64,000 nucleotides of DNA from Opitutus sp. (GCA_024998815.1 JACEUQ010000002.1:1614617-1678616); one strand, 5' to 3'. Shown: positions 35,583-46,951, counted from the first letter of the stretch. The notes: a model not told the origin generated them from the letters alone. Numbers and translations: made by a program.

Positions 35583-37541
35583 TCAGCCCTTCGACCTTAC
35601 CTTCGCCCTCGCGCCCGCATCGATCACCCCGCGCAGTGCAGTCCCGAAGGCCGTCAAATCGAAGGGTTTTTCCAGGATGTCCGTGTGATCCAACGACCGC
35701 AGTTCTTCCTTCACCAGCTCCGTAAGATTTCCCGTCACCACCAGCACCGGTACCTCCGGCGAACGCGCCCGCATTACCTTTAACACGTCGAGTCCGCTCA
35801 TGCGTGGCATATTGAGATCCAACACCACCACGTCCACCTGCGCATCCACCGCCAAAATATGCTGGATCGCCTCGGTGCCGTCCTGCGCAGGAATCACCCG
35901 GTAACCCGCGTCACTGAGCGCCGCCCCGAGCATCTCCTGGATCGGCAGCTCGTCATCGACCAGCAGCACGCGTTCGGTGCCGGCGGGCAATTTCGACCGC
36001 GTTAATTCTCCTGGATTGGTTACCGGCAGGTTCGCGCGTACTTTCAGCGGAATGTACACGTGGAAAACCGTGCCGCTGCCCTGAATACTCTCCAGGTCGA
36101 TCACGCCGTGATGATTAGCCACGATTCCGTAAACTACCGCCAAGCCTAGGCCCGTGCCGCCATGCTCCTGCTTGGTGGTGAAAAACGGCTCGAAGACCCG
36201 CGCCTGCACTTCCGGGGCCATGCCCACGCCCGTATCCGAAACGCGGATGTGCGCGTAGTCCTGCGCCGGATCCACCTTGAGGTCGATCAGCGATTGGCCG
36301 GCAACGCGGTTGGTGGAAATGGTCAGCTTGCCGCCTTCGGGCATGGCATCGCGCGCGTTCACACACAGGTTCATCAGCACCTGCCGGATCTGGTCGGGAT
36401 CGGCCGCGAACGACTCGATCGTGTCGTCCAGCTCGTAGCACTGCTCGATGTTGCGCGGGAACGTCTCGGAGAACAGCCCCGCGAGTTCGCGCACCTGGTC
36501 GTTGACCTGCACCGCCCGGTAGGCGACGTCGGTCTTGCGGCTGAAGGCCAGGATCTGGCTCACCAGCGATGCGGCGCGCGCGGCGGCCGCGTGCACCGAG
36601 CCGAGGTAACGGCCCATGCGCGCATCGCCGGGCGGCAGGATCAGCGCGAGTTCGGTGAACCCACGGATGATCGAGATGATGTTATTAAAATCGTGCGCAA
36701 TGCCGCCGGCCAGCGTGCCGAGGCTCTCCATTTTCTGTGCCTGGCGCAGCTGGTCCTCCAGGGCCTTCCGCTCGCTGATGTCCTCGCGCATGCACAGCAG
36801 GTAGGTGATTTCGTCGAGGTGGTTGCGAATGGGGGAAACCTGCACGAGTTCCCAGGCCTCGGTGCCGTTCTTGCGCTTCGAACACAGCTCGCCCGACCAC
36901 TTTTTGCCTGAGGCCACCAACGCGCAAAAATGCCGGTACGCCGCCTCGCTCGGGTGGCCGTCGCGCAACAACGGGATTTGCCCCTCGAAAATTTCCTCCA
37001 AGGTGAAGCCGGTGACCTCGGTGAATCGCGAGTTCACGTACTGCGGTGTGCCGCCAGGCGTGGTCAACACGATGGACACCGGCGCCTGTTCGACAGCCTG
37101 CGCCAGCTTGCGGAAATGCTCCTCGGCGAGGCGGTGCTTGGTGACGTCGCGCCCGATCGAGCGCACCGCGCACACTTCGCCCTCTGCGTCGCGCACGGCG
37201 GTTTCTTCCCACGAAATCCAGCGCCAGCCCTGCGCGGTCTGCCAGCGGTGCTCGCGGGCGATGTGGAAGGGCGGTCGTGCCAGCCGAGGCACGGCGCTGG
37301 TCCAGTCCTCGAAATCCTCGGGATGGATCAGCGAAACCAGATCATGGCCGACCCAGGCCGGGCCGGGCTGGCCGAACTTGCGCGCGAAGGCCCGATTGAC
37401 CTCCAGAACGCGATTGGCGCCGGGTTCGAACAGGACGGCCAGCTCCAAGCTGTCGGCCCAAGAAACCAAGGCGGAGGTGGGCACGGGCGACGCGGTTTCA
37501 GCGGCCACTTTCAGGGGTGATTGGGATGTATTCATAATCAC
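35583..37541 (-). CDS. Hybrid PAS histidine kinase with receiver domain
   Basis: A 652-residue kinase. Two PAS domains (LFEPGANRVLEVNRAFARKF, then TPQYVNSRFTEVTGFTLEEI) precede the DHp domain (MESLGTLAGGIAHDFNNIIS with the phospho-His). The ATPase has NLCVNARDAMPEGG, VSDTGVGMAP and FFTTKQEHGGTGLGLAVVYG. The C-terminal receiver (RVLLVDDELPIQEMLG, VVLDLNMPRMSGLDVL, TDILEKPFDL) carries the phospho-Asp. No membrane segment is seen. The GTG at 37541 overlaps the upstream HDOD stop by 4 bp; an ATG at 37535 is the alternative. Target genes are unknown. Confidence 0.9.
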   Translation of the reverse strand: MIMNTSQSPLKVAAETASPVPTSALVSWADSLELAVLFEPGANRVLEVNRAFARKFGQPGPAWVGHDLVSLIHPEDFEDWTSAVPRLARPPFHIAREHRWQTAQGWRWISWEETAVRDAEGEVCAVRSIGRDVTKHRLAEEHFRKLAQAVEQAPVSIVLTTPGGTPQYVNSRFTEVTGFTLEEIFEGQIPLLRDGHPSEAAYRHFCALVASGKKWSGELCSKRKNGTEAWELVQVSPIRNHLDEITYLLCMREDISERKALEDQLRQAQKMESLGTLAGGIAHDFNNIISIIRGFTELALILPPGDARMGRYLGSVHAAAARAASLVSQILAFSRKTDVAYRAVQVNDQVRELAGLFSETFPRNIEQCYELDDTIESFAADPDQIRQVLMNLCVNARDAMPEGGKLTISTNRVAGQSLIDLKVDPAQDYAHIRVSDTGVGMAPEVQARVFEPFFTTKQEHGGTGLGLAVVYGIVANHHGVIDLESIQGSGTVFHVYIPLKVRANLPVTNPGELTRSKLPAGTERVLLVDDELPIQEMLGAALSDAGYRVIPAQDGTEAIQHILAVDAQVDVVVLDLNMPRMSGLDVLKVMRARSPEVPVLVVTGNLTELVKEELRSLDHTDILEKPFDLTAFGTALRGVIDAGARAKVRSKG

Positions 37542-38458
37542 ACCATGCTATTTAACATGCCGGGGAGCCGGACCAGTGCGCGCTCCAGGGTCGCTTGCGC
37601 CTGAGCGGATTCACGCGATTCGGACTCAAAAAGTATTTTCCAACCCGCGCAGCGAGCCCAGCTGCCGGAGGGTTGTGCGGGCACGCGCTCGAAACCACTG
37701 ACGATGCCCACTTCGCGCACCGCCAAATCGGCGACTTGCACGGCAGCCGCATACAAGCGGTGGTCGCCCGCCCCCTGTGGATTGGCGTGAAAGCGCACCG
37801 CTTCCACGATCTCGGGTGCGAGCTGGTGGCGCTCCAAGTAATAGGCGCCGATTTCCGCATGGTCCCAGCCGATGGCTTCGCGCTCGGCCGCACAGACGGC
37901 CTCGGCATCGGCGTGGTCGCCGGCCGCCACCACCGCAAATTCCTTGGACCAAGCGGTGGCCAGCACCACTTTGCCCACATTGTGCAACAGCCCGACGATA
38001 TAGTCGGTGTCGTCGTCCACCAACAGATTGGTCGTCGCCAGCACGTCGCGCGTCATGATCGCCGTACCGATGGAATGCTGCCACATTTCACGCCAGGGCA
38101 ACTGGATAGACGTCGGGCTGAGTTTCGCCATGTCCTCGATTACCGGGGTGGCCATGGACAACTCGCGGATTTGGCGCAGGCCCAAATAAAGCACTGCCTC
38201 GTCGATATTGTTCACCTTAGCGCTCAGGCCGAAATACACGCTGTTGACCATACGCAGCAGCCGGGCGGTCAACGACGGGTCGTGGCGGATGAGGGCGGCG
38301 ATCTCCGCGTTGCCGCTCTTGTCGGATTTCACCAAGCTGGCCAATTTGTTGTTAATGACCTGCAAGGACGCCAGCTTAGGGCAATGTTCGATCCGGCCGC
38401 GGATTTCTTCGCGGGTATAAGGACCGACATTTTGGGTGGTTTGGGGGGGTGACGTCAT
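37538..38458 (-). CDS. HDOD domain protein
   Basis: A 306-residue HDOD protein (LIRHDPSLTARLLRMVNSVY, YLGLRQIRELSMATPVIEDM, TDYIVGLLHNVGKVVLA, IVEAVRFHANPQGAGDH). It overlaps the hybrid kinase gene by 4 bases and is probably translated together with it. It resembles the HDOD protein at 31270 in fold but not closely in sequence. It likely acts as a signalling scaffold. Confidence 0.85.
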   Translation of the reverse strand: MTSPPQTTQNVGPYTREEIRGRIEHCPKLASLQVINNKLASLVKSDKSGNAEIAALIRHDPSLTARLLRMVNSVYFGLSAKVNNIDEAVLYLGLRQIRELSMATPVIEDMAKLSPTSIQLPWREMWQHSIGTAIMTRDVLATTNLLVDDDTDYIVGLLHNVGKVVLATAWSKEFAVVAAGDHADAEAVCAAEREAIGWDHAEIGAYYLERHQLAPEIVEAVRFHANPQGAGDHRLYAAAVQVADLAVREVGIVSGFERVPAQPSGSWARCAGWKILFESESRESAQAQATLERALVRLPGMLNSMV

Positions 38459-38574
38459 ACCAAAAAAGGGACAAGGGGGTAGAGCTGCGCGCTCCCTGAC
38501 TCATCGACACATTTTGGACAGGGTTTAGTAAAAATTTTTTCGCGAGAAGGAAAACGACTCACATCCTGCAAAAA

Positions 38575-38760
38575 CGAGCTCACGCTCACAGCCCCCTCCG
38601 GCTGCCCCGCTCCCCGTGGCCTTGCGCGTAAGCGCAAGGGCTGGAGTTTGGCCCCTGACTAGTCGAACGCAGATCAGCCGAATCCTTGAGCTCACGCTCA
38701 AGGCCACATGATTCGCGAACACACTCCTTGTGGCCTTGAGCGTGAGCTCAAGGTCTGGGG
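38575..38760. repeat. CCTTGAGCTCACGCTCAAGG repeats and CTGGAGTTTGGCC end
   Basis: GAGCTCACGCTCACAGCC, CTGGAGTTTGGCCCCTGACT (about 38641), then paired TTGAGCTCACGCTCAAGGCC and its inverse to 38755. The block 38641-38755 is repeated in inverse orientation at about 49135-49253. Confidence 0.85.
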
Positions 38761-38972
38761 TTTGGCCGTTTAACTCGTGCCAAGAACCATACAGGTGCTG
38801 CGCATCATGTATGGCGATCTGAGCTGATCACTCCGGAGAGTTTCGCAGACTTCGCAACAGCCACCCTCACGTCAACGAACTCATCGAAACCCATGCCGTT
38901 GGTACCTGCGGTACGATTCTACCTTAGCTGGGGGGGGGGCGGATCTCAACTCGTTTTGGGGCCAAACTCCAG
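38755..38972 (+). repeat. MITE-like element, copy C
   Basis: CTGGGGTTTGGCC to GGCCAAACTCCAG, so both ends are inverted copies of the same 13-mer. The G run here is 10 (38930-38939). Confidence 0.85.
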
Positions 38973-39406
38973 GCCTTGCGCGTGAGCGCAAGGGGGCTTT
39001 TCACCCTGAGCTCACGCTCAAGGCCACTTTCGGCAATCGAACGCGCTGCGCAGCCCCTGCGTAACCTGAAGCCCAGCCCGCTCCCCCTCACGCCGATAAC
39101 TCCCTCAAAAAACCGGCGAAATTCAAGCAACCGCCTGCCCCCGATCGGATAACAAATCAGCCCGCCATTTTTACGCTTTTTTCGGGTGCGGCTTCATCGC
39201 GCATTCGCCCGCTTTCGGTGTTAATTTTTTTCAAATTTCAATAACCTGTAAATCAACACCTAACAGGAATTATTTATGATTTTTTTACATAGTAGGGCGT
39301 TTTCACTAAAGAATAAGCACAGATTACCGATATATGGACTCAGCAAGAAATGGCGCCCCCGGGAGACCGCCCCTCCCCCCTAGTCCTCCCCCTAATGCCC
39401 CCAAAT
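38973..39406. other. Gene-free stretch, AT-rich 39170-39330
   Basis: No open frame with recognisable content. A TTGAGCTCACGCTCAAGGCC arm lies at about 39006. The segment 39215-39300 is strikingly AT-rich for this window (TTAATTTTTTTCAAATTTC and nearby) and could hold a promoter. Confidence 0.5.
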
Positions 39407-39423
39407 CCCCCCCCCCCCCCCCC
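39407..39423. repeat. Run of 17 C before the start of a small gene
   Basis: A 17-base C homopolymer ends nine bases before the ATG at 39432, where a ribosome binding site would lie. It could vary in length or be mis-assembled. Confidence 0.9.
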
Positions 39424-39431
39424 ACCCCACC

Positions 39432-39767
39432 ATGAACGATGAACACCCAACCCCCTCGGAATTCCACCGTGAACACCAGCGCAGCCTCCGGCTGACCCCC
39501 GAAACCAAAGTCACCCTCGATCTCTCCGGCATTCCCGCCAAAGCCCAACAGGCGATTTCCGCCTGGCTCTCCGAGGCTGATCAACAGGCCATTGTAAATG
39601 CGCTGGCCGCCATGGCCCGTAAGGTGGACGAGGAAATGCACGGCCCCGAGGCCGACGGCACGCCCTACACCTCAGAGCACAACTCTGAAATCATCGTGAC
39701 CCCGTCGCTCAAATCCGAGTCCTTCCGGCTGTTTAACCAGCCCGACACGTCCCGAAACGCCGCTTGA
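39432..39767 (+). CDS. Small hypothetical protein
   Basis: A 111-residue protein, MNDEHPTPSEFHREHQRSLR onward. It contains a predicted helix (IPAKAQQAISAWLSEADQQA, IVNALAAMARKVDEEMHG). No signal peptide, membrane segment or known motif is visible. The upstream C run sits at the expected ribosome binding site. Confidence 0.6.
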   Translation: MNDEHPTPSEFHREHQRSLRLTPETKVTLDLSGIPAKAQQAISAWLSEADQQAIVNALAAMARKVDEEMHGPEADGTPYTSEHNSEIIVTPSLKSESFRLFNQPDTSRNAA

Positions 39768-39834
39768 GCGACTCCACGATCAAGGTGCGCCCAATTAAAA
39801 TGTTAGGGCGCATACTTAAGATCATTGTTTAAGA

Positions 39835-40073
39835 TCGGATGGGCTCACGGGGATTGCGCCCCGTGAGCCTTCCACACCACCGGACGTGCGGTTTTCCGCA
39901 TCCGGCGGTTGAGTCGGAGGACGACCTATGTCGTCGCCGTTTCCCACGGCAGGGTAAACCCATAGCGTTTCAGCGTCTTGTTCTTCAGCGCACTCGTCAT
40001 CACCCAGTGCCGGGCGATCGCCCACGCGCCTTTCGTGCTGAGTGCCTCGCGGCTCCCGCCTTGGTCTTGGCTA
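39835..40073 (-). mobile_element. 3' remnant of a second group II intron
   Basis: On the minus strand from about 40073 the frame SREALSTKGAWAIARHWVM, TSALKNKTLKRYGFTLPWE ending at TAG 39926 resembles the end of a group II intron reverse transcriptase. It is followed by a domain V-like hairpin (CCGGATGCGGAAAACCGCAC at about 39885-39905) and a GGCTCACGGGG/CCCCGTGAGCC stem (39843-39870). The rest of the intron is gone. It is not closely similar to the intron at 19.7-26.3 kb. Confidence 0.6.
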
Positions 40074-40137
40074 CGGTTGTTGTCACTTCTCCCGAACATT
40101 TCGTTTCATATGTTTAGTTCACGCCCATGCCGGGCAC

Positions 40138-40256
40138 ACGAGGGACGACCTCCGTGTCGTCTGTTTTCGGTAGAACAAGTAGCGCAGACTTCCAGTCTGC
40201 TCCGAGCCTGCCAGCCAAGCCCCGGAGGCAGACTGGAAGTCTGCGCTACTTTTCGG
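40138..40256. repeat. REP hairpin block
   Basis: GAGGGACGACCTCCGTGTCGTC, then AAGTAGCGCAGACTTCCAG and its inverted partner to 40254. Confidence 0.85.
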
Positions 40257-40271
40257 TCGCTGCTACGCCGG

Positions 40272-41948
40272 TTAAACGTAGTCGCGGTAGACCGCCTCAA
40301 AGCGGCTGGCGATCAGCGCCTCGCGGGGATCTTCCGGCAAATCGATCGTGGCCAGGCCGGCCTTGCGCGCCTCGGCGACCACCGCAATCGCCAGCTCGAG
40401 CGAAACTTCGCGCAACCGGGTAAGCGCCGGATAAATCCGGCCAACCGCCAAGTCCGCCGGGGTGACCAACTCGGCCAGCCGGCGGGCGGCAGCAAGGAAC
40501 ATGGCGTCCGTGACCTCTTTGGCCCCGCAGGCGAGGGCACCGAAGCCAACACCGGGGAAAATGTAGACGTTGTTACCTTGGCCGGGGGTGTAGGTGCGGC
40601 CGTTGAGGATGACGGGGGCAAAGGGACTGCCGCTGGCGAAGAGCACTCGTCCGTCGGTCTCGCGATAAGCAGCCTCGGCGGTGCACTCGGCTTGGCTGGT
40701 GGGGTTGGAAAGCGCGAAGATGACCGGGCGTTTATTGATCTCGGCCATGCGCCGCAGGATCGCCGGGGTGAAGGTCGCGGGCTGACCCGAGACGCCAACG
40801 AGCATGGTGGGCTTAATGGCCTCGACGGCTTCGGCGAGCGTGCGCAGCGGGGCGTGGACGTGGGCGTAGGGCAACTTATGGTGCGCGAGTTTGCGGCCAG
40901 GGCGGTTTTGCACGACCAGTCCTTCGGAATCCACGAACCAGCAGCGCGCGCGGGCATCGGCCTCCGCCATGCCTTCGGCGGTGGCGGCAGCGACGAAGAG
41001 GTCGGCTATCCCGGTGCCCGCTTCACCGGCGCCAAGGAAGAGCAGGCGCTGATCGGCCAAGGTGCCGCCGATTTCGCGCAGGGCACCGAGCAAGCCGGCA
41101 ACAGCGACGGCGGCGGTGCCCTGGATGTCGTCATTGAAGCTGCAAAGCGTTGAGCGGTTGTCATTGAGCAGCCGGAATGCGTTGGTGTTACCGAAGTCCT
41201 CCCATTGCAGCAGGGCGCGGGGGAAAACCGAGCGCACGGCCTCGACAAACTCGGCGATAAACTCGTCGTAGGCGTCGCCACGCACGCGCGGTTGCGTAAG
41301 GCCGAGGTAGGAGGGATCTTCACGCAGCGCGGCGTTGTCCGTGCCGACATCGAGCGTGATGGGCAGGCCATAGGCTGGGTGCAGGCCGGCGCAGGCGGTG
41401 TAGAGCGCGAGTTTACCGACTGGGATACCCATGCCGAGCGCGCCTAGATCGCCAAGGCCGAGGATACGTTCGCCGTCGGTGACCACGATCATACGCACGT
41501 CGGTCAGTGGCCAGTGGCGCAGGATTTCAGCGATACGGCCGCGTTCATCGATGCTGATGAACAAGCCACGCGGACGGCGGAAAATGGCGCCATATTCAAG
41601 GCAGGCCTGGCCGACCGTGGGCGTGTAAATGATCGGAATCATCTCCTCGGCGTGGTCCTGCATGACGCGGTAAAAGAGCGTCTCGTTACGATTTTGCAGA
41701 GTGGTGAGGAAGATGTACTTCTCGAGGGCGTTATCCTTGCGGCGCACGTTGGCGAGCACGCGGGCGACTTGTTCGTCGAGGGTGAAAACGCGCGGCGGCA
41801 GCAGGCCGCGCAGGCCGAGGGCGTCACGTTCGCGCTCGGTGAAAGCGGTGCCTTTATTGAGGAGCGAGTTGGTCAGGAGCGCGGTGCCCCGTTGCCAAAT
41901 CGGACCGCCGATTGAGGACAGTCCCGAGTCGAAGGGTAAGTGATTCAT
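40272..41948 (-). CDS. NAD(P)-dependent malic enzyme
   Basis: A 558-residue malic enzyme of the large (malolactic/eukaryotic-type) class, which converts malate to pyruvate and CO2. The family block MIPIIYTPTVGQACLEYGAI (catalytic Tyr), FRRPRGLFISIDERG, metal-binding EDFGNTNAFRLL and CSFNDDIQGTAAVAVAGLL, and the nucleotide site LLFLGAGEAGTGIADLF are all present. The length is normal. It stands alone between repeats, and the cofactor preference cannot be read with certainty. Confidence 0.95.
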   Translation of the reverse strand: MNHLPFDSGLSSIGGPIWQRGTALLTNSLLNKGTAFTERERDALGLRGLLPPRVFTLDEQVARVLANVRRKDNALEKYIFLTTLQNRNETLFYRVMQDHAEEMIPIIYTPTVGQACLEYGAIFRRPRGLFISIDERGRIAEILRHWPLTDVRMIVVTDGERILGLGDLGALGMGIPVGKLALYTACAGLHPAYGLPITLDVGTDNAALREDPSYLGLTQPRVRGDAYDEFIAEFVEAVRSVFPRALLQWEDFGNTNAFRLLNDNRSTLCSFNDDIQGTAAVAVAGLLGALREIGGTLADQRLLFLGAGEAGTGIADLFVAAATAEGMAEADARARCWFVDSEGLVVQNRPGRKLAHHKLPYAHVHAPLRTLAEAVEAIKPTMLVGVSGQPATFTPAILRRMAEINKRPVIFALSNPTSQAECTAEAAYRETDGRVLFASGSPFAPVILNGRTYTPGQGNNVYIFPGVGFGALACGAKEVTDAMFLAAARRLAELVTPADLAVGRIYPALTRLREVSLELAIAVVAEARKAGLATIDLPEDPREALIASRFEAVYRDYV

Positions 41949-42193
41949 AGGGAGCCGTCACTGTGACAGAAGACCACAGTGGCCGACTGCGCGCCCTTTG
42001 GCAAAAAGCCCGCGTCTATCGGTTGTATCAAGCTGGAGGCGCTACGAATGCGTGTGTTTTTTTGGGGCGTGGAAACCGGCGTGGCGCAAAGTCCCCAGCG
42101 CGGCGTGGGGCGGGCATTAAGCCAACTCATAATTAGCGAACGGCTCCCGGCCGTTGCCGAGATGGGCTATGGTGCGGCCTGCCCCACCCCACC

Positions 42194-42415
42194 ATGCAAA
42201 CGTACACACTGCTTCCGCTCTTTTGGCGTGCCCTGCGGTGCGCCCTCCTGCTTGTCCTGCTGTTCTTAATCGTGCCCCTGGCACTTTCCGCCCGAACCCC
42301 CGACCGACGTGCGCCTTCCGGTGAAGACAAACAGCGTGCGCCTTACACCAGTTTGTCGCCAAGGGGCGCTGAATTGGCCGGGGACGGCCAACCCTACATT
42401 TTCGATCCCGTGTAG
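42194..42415 (+). CDS. Possible small membrane protein
   Basis: A 73-codon frame, MQTYTLLPLFWRALRCALLL, with one clear membrane helix (ALLLVLLFLIVPLALSA). Its last third runs into the palindromic repeat at 42377, so the end is arbitrary. It could be chance. The rest of 41949-42466 shows no gene. Confidence 0.3.
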   Translation: MQTYTLLPLFWRALRCALLLVLLFLIVPLALSARTPDRRAPSGEDKQRAPYTSLSPRGAELAGDGQPYIFDPV

Positions 42416-42441
42416 CAGCGTTGGCCGTCCCCGGCCAATTT
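42377..42441. repeat. Inverted repeat GGCCGGGGACGGCCAACCCTAC family, copy 2
   Basis: AATTGGCCGGGGACGGCCAA and the reversed TTGGCCGTCCCCGGCCAATT flank a ~25-base loop. The arms match those at 4853-4915. Confidence 0.85.
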
Positions 42442-42466
42442 GCCTCATCTTGATCGCGAATGCGTA

Positions 42467-43765
42467 TTACAGCTCGCGAATGACTCCGCTGAGTACCTCG
42501 CAGGCGCGGTCGATGGCCGCGCCGTCGTGCGCCGTGCTGATAAACCCGGCTTCATACGCGCTGGGCGCCAGATAAACCCCGCGCTCCAGCGCGCCCCGAA
42601 AGAAGCGAGCGAAGAGTTTGGCGTCGCCGGTGAGCGCCGTGTCGTAGTCGCGCACCGCCGTGGGGGTGAAAAAGAAGCTGAACATCGAGCCACACTGGGG
42701 CGTTTGCACCGCGATGCCTTTGGCCTTGGCGGCATCGGCCACCGCCGCGCAGAGCTGGCGGCCGAGTTGGTCGAGGCGCGGGTACGGGTTGAGTTCTTCG
42801 AGCAAACGCAGCGAGGCGATACCGGCGGCCATGGCGAGCGGGTTACCGCTGAGCGTGCCGGCCTGGTAAACGGGCCCAAGCGGCGCGAGGTAATCCATGA
42901 TGTCGGCGCGTCCGCCGAAAGCGCCCACCGGCAGACCGCCGCCGATGATTTTGCCCAAACACGTGAGGTCGGGAGTGATGCTTTCGCGCTCCTGCACGCC
43001 GCCCTTGGCGATGCGGAAGCCAGTCATGACTTCGTCGAAGATGAGCACGGTGCCGTGTTGGGCGGTGATTTCGCGCACGTAGGCGAGGTAGCCGGCGTCG
43101 GGCATGATGAAGCCGACGTTGCCGCAGTACGGCTCGATGATGACGCCGGCGATTTGGCCGGGATTGGCGGCGAAGCAGGCGTCGAGGGCGGCGCGGTCGT
43201 TGTAGGGTAAAACGATGGTTTCGCGGGCGAAGGAGGCAGGGATGCCGGCGCTGTCGGGGTGGCCGTGCGTGAGGGCGCCGGAGCCGGCTTTGATTAACAG
43301 CGAGTCGGAGTGGCCGTGGTAACAGCCGGAGAATTTGATGATCTTATCGCGCTGGGTGAAGCCGCGGGCGAGGCGGATGGCCGACATGGTGGCCTCGGTG
43401 CCGCTGCTGGTCATGCGGACTTTTTTAATCGAGGGGACGAAGCGCACGATCAGCTCAGCCATTTCCACCTCGTAGGGATTCGGAGTGCCGAAGGAGGTGC
43501 CGTGGTCGAGGGCGGCGGCGATGGCGGCTTTGATGGCGGGGTGGTTGTGGCCGTGGATGGCCGGGCCCCAGGTGCAGACGAAGTCGATCAGTTCGCGGCC
43601 GTCGGCGGTGGTGAGCGTCGCGCCCTGGGCGGACTTCGTAAAAAACGGCGCGCCGCCGACCGAGCGGAAGGCGCGGACCGGCGAATTGACGCCGCCAGGG
43701 ATGAGCTGAAGCGCGCGAGCGAAAAGGGCGTCGGAGACGAGGGAGGAAGAGGAGGAGGAAGACAT
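42467..43765 (-). CDS. hemL: Glutamate-1-semialdehyde 2,1-aminomutase
   Basis: A 432-residue PLP enzyme making 5-aminolevulinate from glutamate-1-semialdehyde in tetrapyrrole synthesis. [65 protein letters not shown] and the Schiff-base lysine in [17 protein letters not shown] are typical. Ser-rich codons at the N-terminus ([10 protein letters not shown]) follow ATG 43765. It supplies haem needed by the nearby cytochromes, though that is true of any aerobe. Confidence 0.95.
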   Translation of the reverse strand: MSSSSSSSLVSDALFARALQLIPGGVNSPVRAFRSVGGAPFFTKSAQGATLTTADGRELIDFVCTWGPAIHGHNHPAIKAAIAAALDHGTSFGTPNPYEVEMAELIVRFVPSIKKVRMTSSGTEATMSAIRLARGFTQRDKIIKFSGCYHGHSDSLLIKAGSGALTHGHPDSAGIPASFARETIVLPYNDRAALDACFAANPGQIAGVIIEPYCGNVGFIMPDAGYLAYVREITAQHGTVLIFDEVMTGFRIAKGGVQERESITPDLTCLGKIIGGGLPVGAFGGRADIMDYLAPLGPVYQAGTLSGNPLAMAAGIASLRLLEELNPYPRLDQLGRQLCAAVADAAKAKGIAVQTPQCGSMFSFFFTPTAVRDYDTALTGDAKLFARFFRGALERGVYLAPSAYEAGFISTAHDGAAIDRACEVLSGVIREL

Positions 43766-43869
43766 GTTTTTAACCACTAATGGACACTAATGGGCACTAA
43801 TGACGGAAAGGTTAGAGGACGCGGCGGGGCGGAATTTTTTACCGCTAATCGGCGCTAAGGGGCGCTAAT

Positions 43870-44274
43870 TCAGAGGGAATGATGACGGGTGTTGGCGTAG
43901 CGCTTCCATTGGAGTTTGGGAAAGGCTGCAAAGTTAATCAGATAACCGACCGGTTTTCGGGTGACGCGAAGGTAGTTGATGAGCTGGGATTCATGCTCCT
44001 CAACCAGCGCTTTTACCGCCTTCAATTCCACTACGATTTCGCCTGCGACAATGAGATCGGGCTTGAGGCGTTTATTGAGGGGGGCGCCTTTATAAAACAC
44101 CGTCAGCTCGGGCTGCGCGGTAAACGCCATCCGACGAGCCGCGAGTTCCCGCTCTAGGCTTTCTTGGTAAATTTCTTCGCAAAGCCCTCCGCCGAGGTCG
44201 TTGTAAACCTCGAAGGCCGCCGCCATGAGGTCGTAGCCCAACTGAGCGAAGGGCTGGGCTGAATTAGCGTTCAT
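43870..44274 (-). CDS. GxxExxY protein (PDDEXK-like)
   Basis: A 134-residue GxxExxY protein. GGGLCEEIYQESLERELAAR gives the name motif and LKPDLIVAGEIVVELKAVK holds D...ExK, the nuclease-like signature. LINYLRVTRKPVGYLINFA is the usual C-terminus. The function is unproven. Both sides carry CACTAATGG-type short repeats (43780-43870). Confidence 0.9.
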   Translation of the reverse strand: MNANSAQPFAQLGYDLMAAAFEVYNDLGGGLCEEIYQESLERELAARRMAFTAQPELTVFYKGAPLNKRLKPDLIVAGEIVVELKAVKALVEEHESQLINYLRVTRKPVGYLINFAAFPKLQWKRYANTRHHSL

Positions 44275-44317
44275 TAGCGTAAATTAGCGGTAGAAAATCC
44301 GTGGTTCATGCCGCGCT

Positions 44318-45991
<1,674 letters not shown>

Positions 45992-46139
45992 GGAAGAGGT
46001 CGGGCAACGTGGGAGGGTTTCGCCCCCATGACAATCCACAAGCCGCATGGGGCGTAGGAGGTGGGGCGTGGAGCGTGGGGCGCGGCGGCCTGTTGCCAAA
46101 CGCCGTGCGGCCTGTTCCGCTGCGAGCACTCCATCCCAC

Positions 46140-46880
46140 ATGACCATTCGCGAACCTGAAGTCGTTGAACTTTCCACATCTCAAGGCCCCATGCGCACGC
46201 TGGTTTTCCGCCCCACCGGCGAAGGCCAACACCCCGGCATCGTGCTTTACTCGGAGATTTTCCAAATCACCGCCCCCATCCACCGCACCGCAGCCTTTCT
46301 CGCCGGCCACGGCTTCGTCGTCGCCGTGCCCGAGGTTTACCATGAGTTCCTGCCTTCGGGCACGGTGCTCGCCTACGACCAACCCGGCGCCGACAAGGGT
46401 AACGAGCTTAAATACGCCAAGGAGTTGGCCAGCTACGACGACGACGCCCGCGCGGCCGTTAAATTCCTCAAAAAACACCCCGCAGGCAACGGGCGCGTCG
46501 GTGCGCTGGGCATCTGCCTAGGTGGCCACCTTGCATTCCGCGCGGCGATGCGTGCCGAGGTGGATGCGACCGCGTGTTTTTACGCCACCGATATCCACAA
46601 CGGCACATTGGGGTTGGGAAAGGCCGACGACACGCTTTCGCGCATTTGCGAAATTCAGGGCGAGTTACTGATGATCTGGGGCCGTCAAGATCCGCATATC
46701 CCCGGCGAGGGCCGCGCCAAGATCTACGCCGCTCTCACGGCCGCAAAAACGAATTTCACCTGGCATGAGTTCAATGGCGCGCACGCCTTCCTGCGCGACG
46801 AAGGCCTGCGTTATGACGCCCAACTCGCCCACCTGACCCTGGGCATGACGGTGGCGTTATTTCAGCGCAAATTGGGCTGA
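46140..46880 (+). CDS. Dienelactone hydrolase family protein
   Basis: A 246-residue alpha/beta hydrolase. The nucleophile elbow GICLGGH carries Cys, as in dienelactone hydrolase, with Asp in [12 protein letters not shown] and His in [12 protein letters not shown] completing a triad. It is divergent from nadE with a gap of 148 bp. The substrate is unknown. Confidence 0.9.
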   Translation: MTIREPEVVELSTSQGPMRTLVFRPTGEGQHPGIVLYSEIFQITAPIHRTAAFLAGHGFVVAVPEVYHEFLPSGTVLAYDQPGADKGNELKYAKELASYDDDARAAVKFLKKHPAGNGRVGALGICLGGHLAFRAAMRAEVDATACFYATDIHNGTLGLGKADDTLSRICEIQGELLMIWGRQDPHIPGEGRAKIYAALTAAKTNFTWHEFNGAHAFLRDEGLRYDAQLAHLTLGMTVALFQRKLG

Positions 46881-46903
46881 GCGCGCAGTGGCGTTCGACT
46901 GAA

Positions 46904-46951
46904 GTAGCGCAGACTTCCAGTCTGCTCAGATGCAGGCTAGAAGCCTGCGCC
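46904..46951. repeat. REP arm pair
   Basis: GTAGCGCAGACTTCCAGTCTGCT followed by GCAGGCTAGAAGCCTGCGC, adjoining MITE copy D. Confidence 0.8.
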
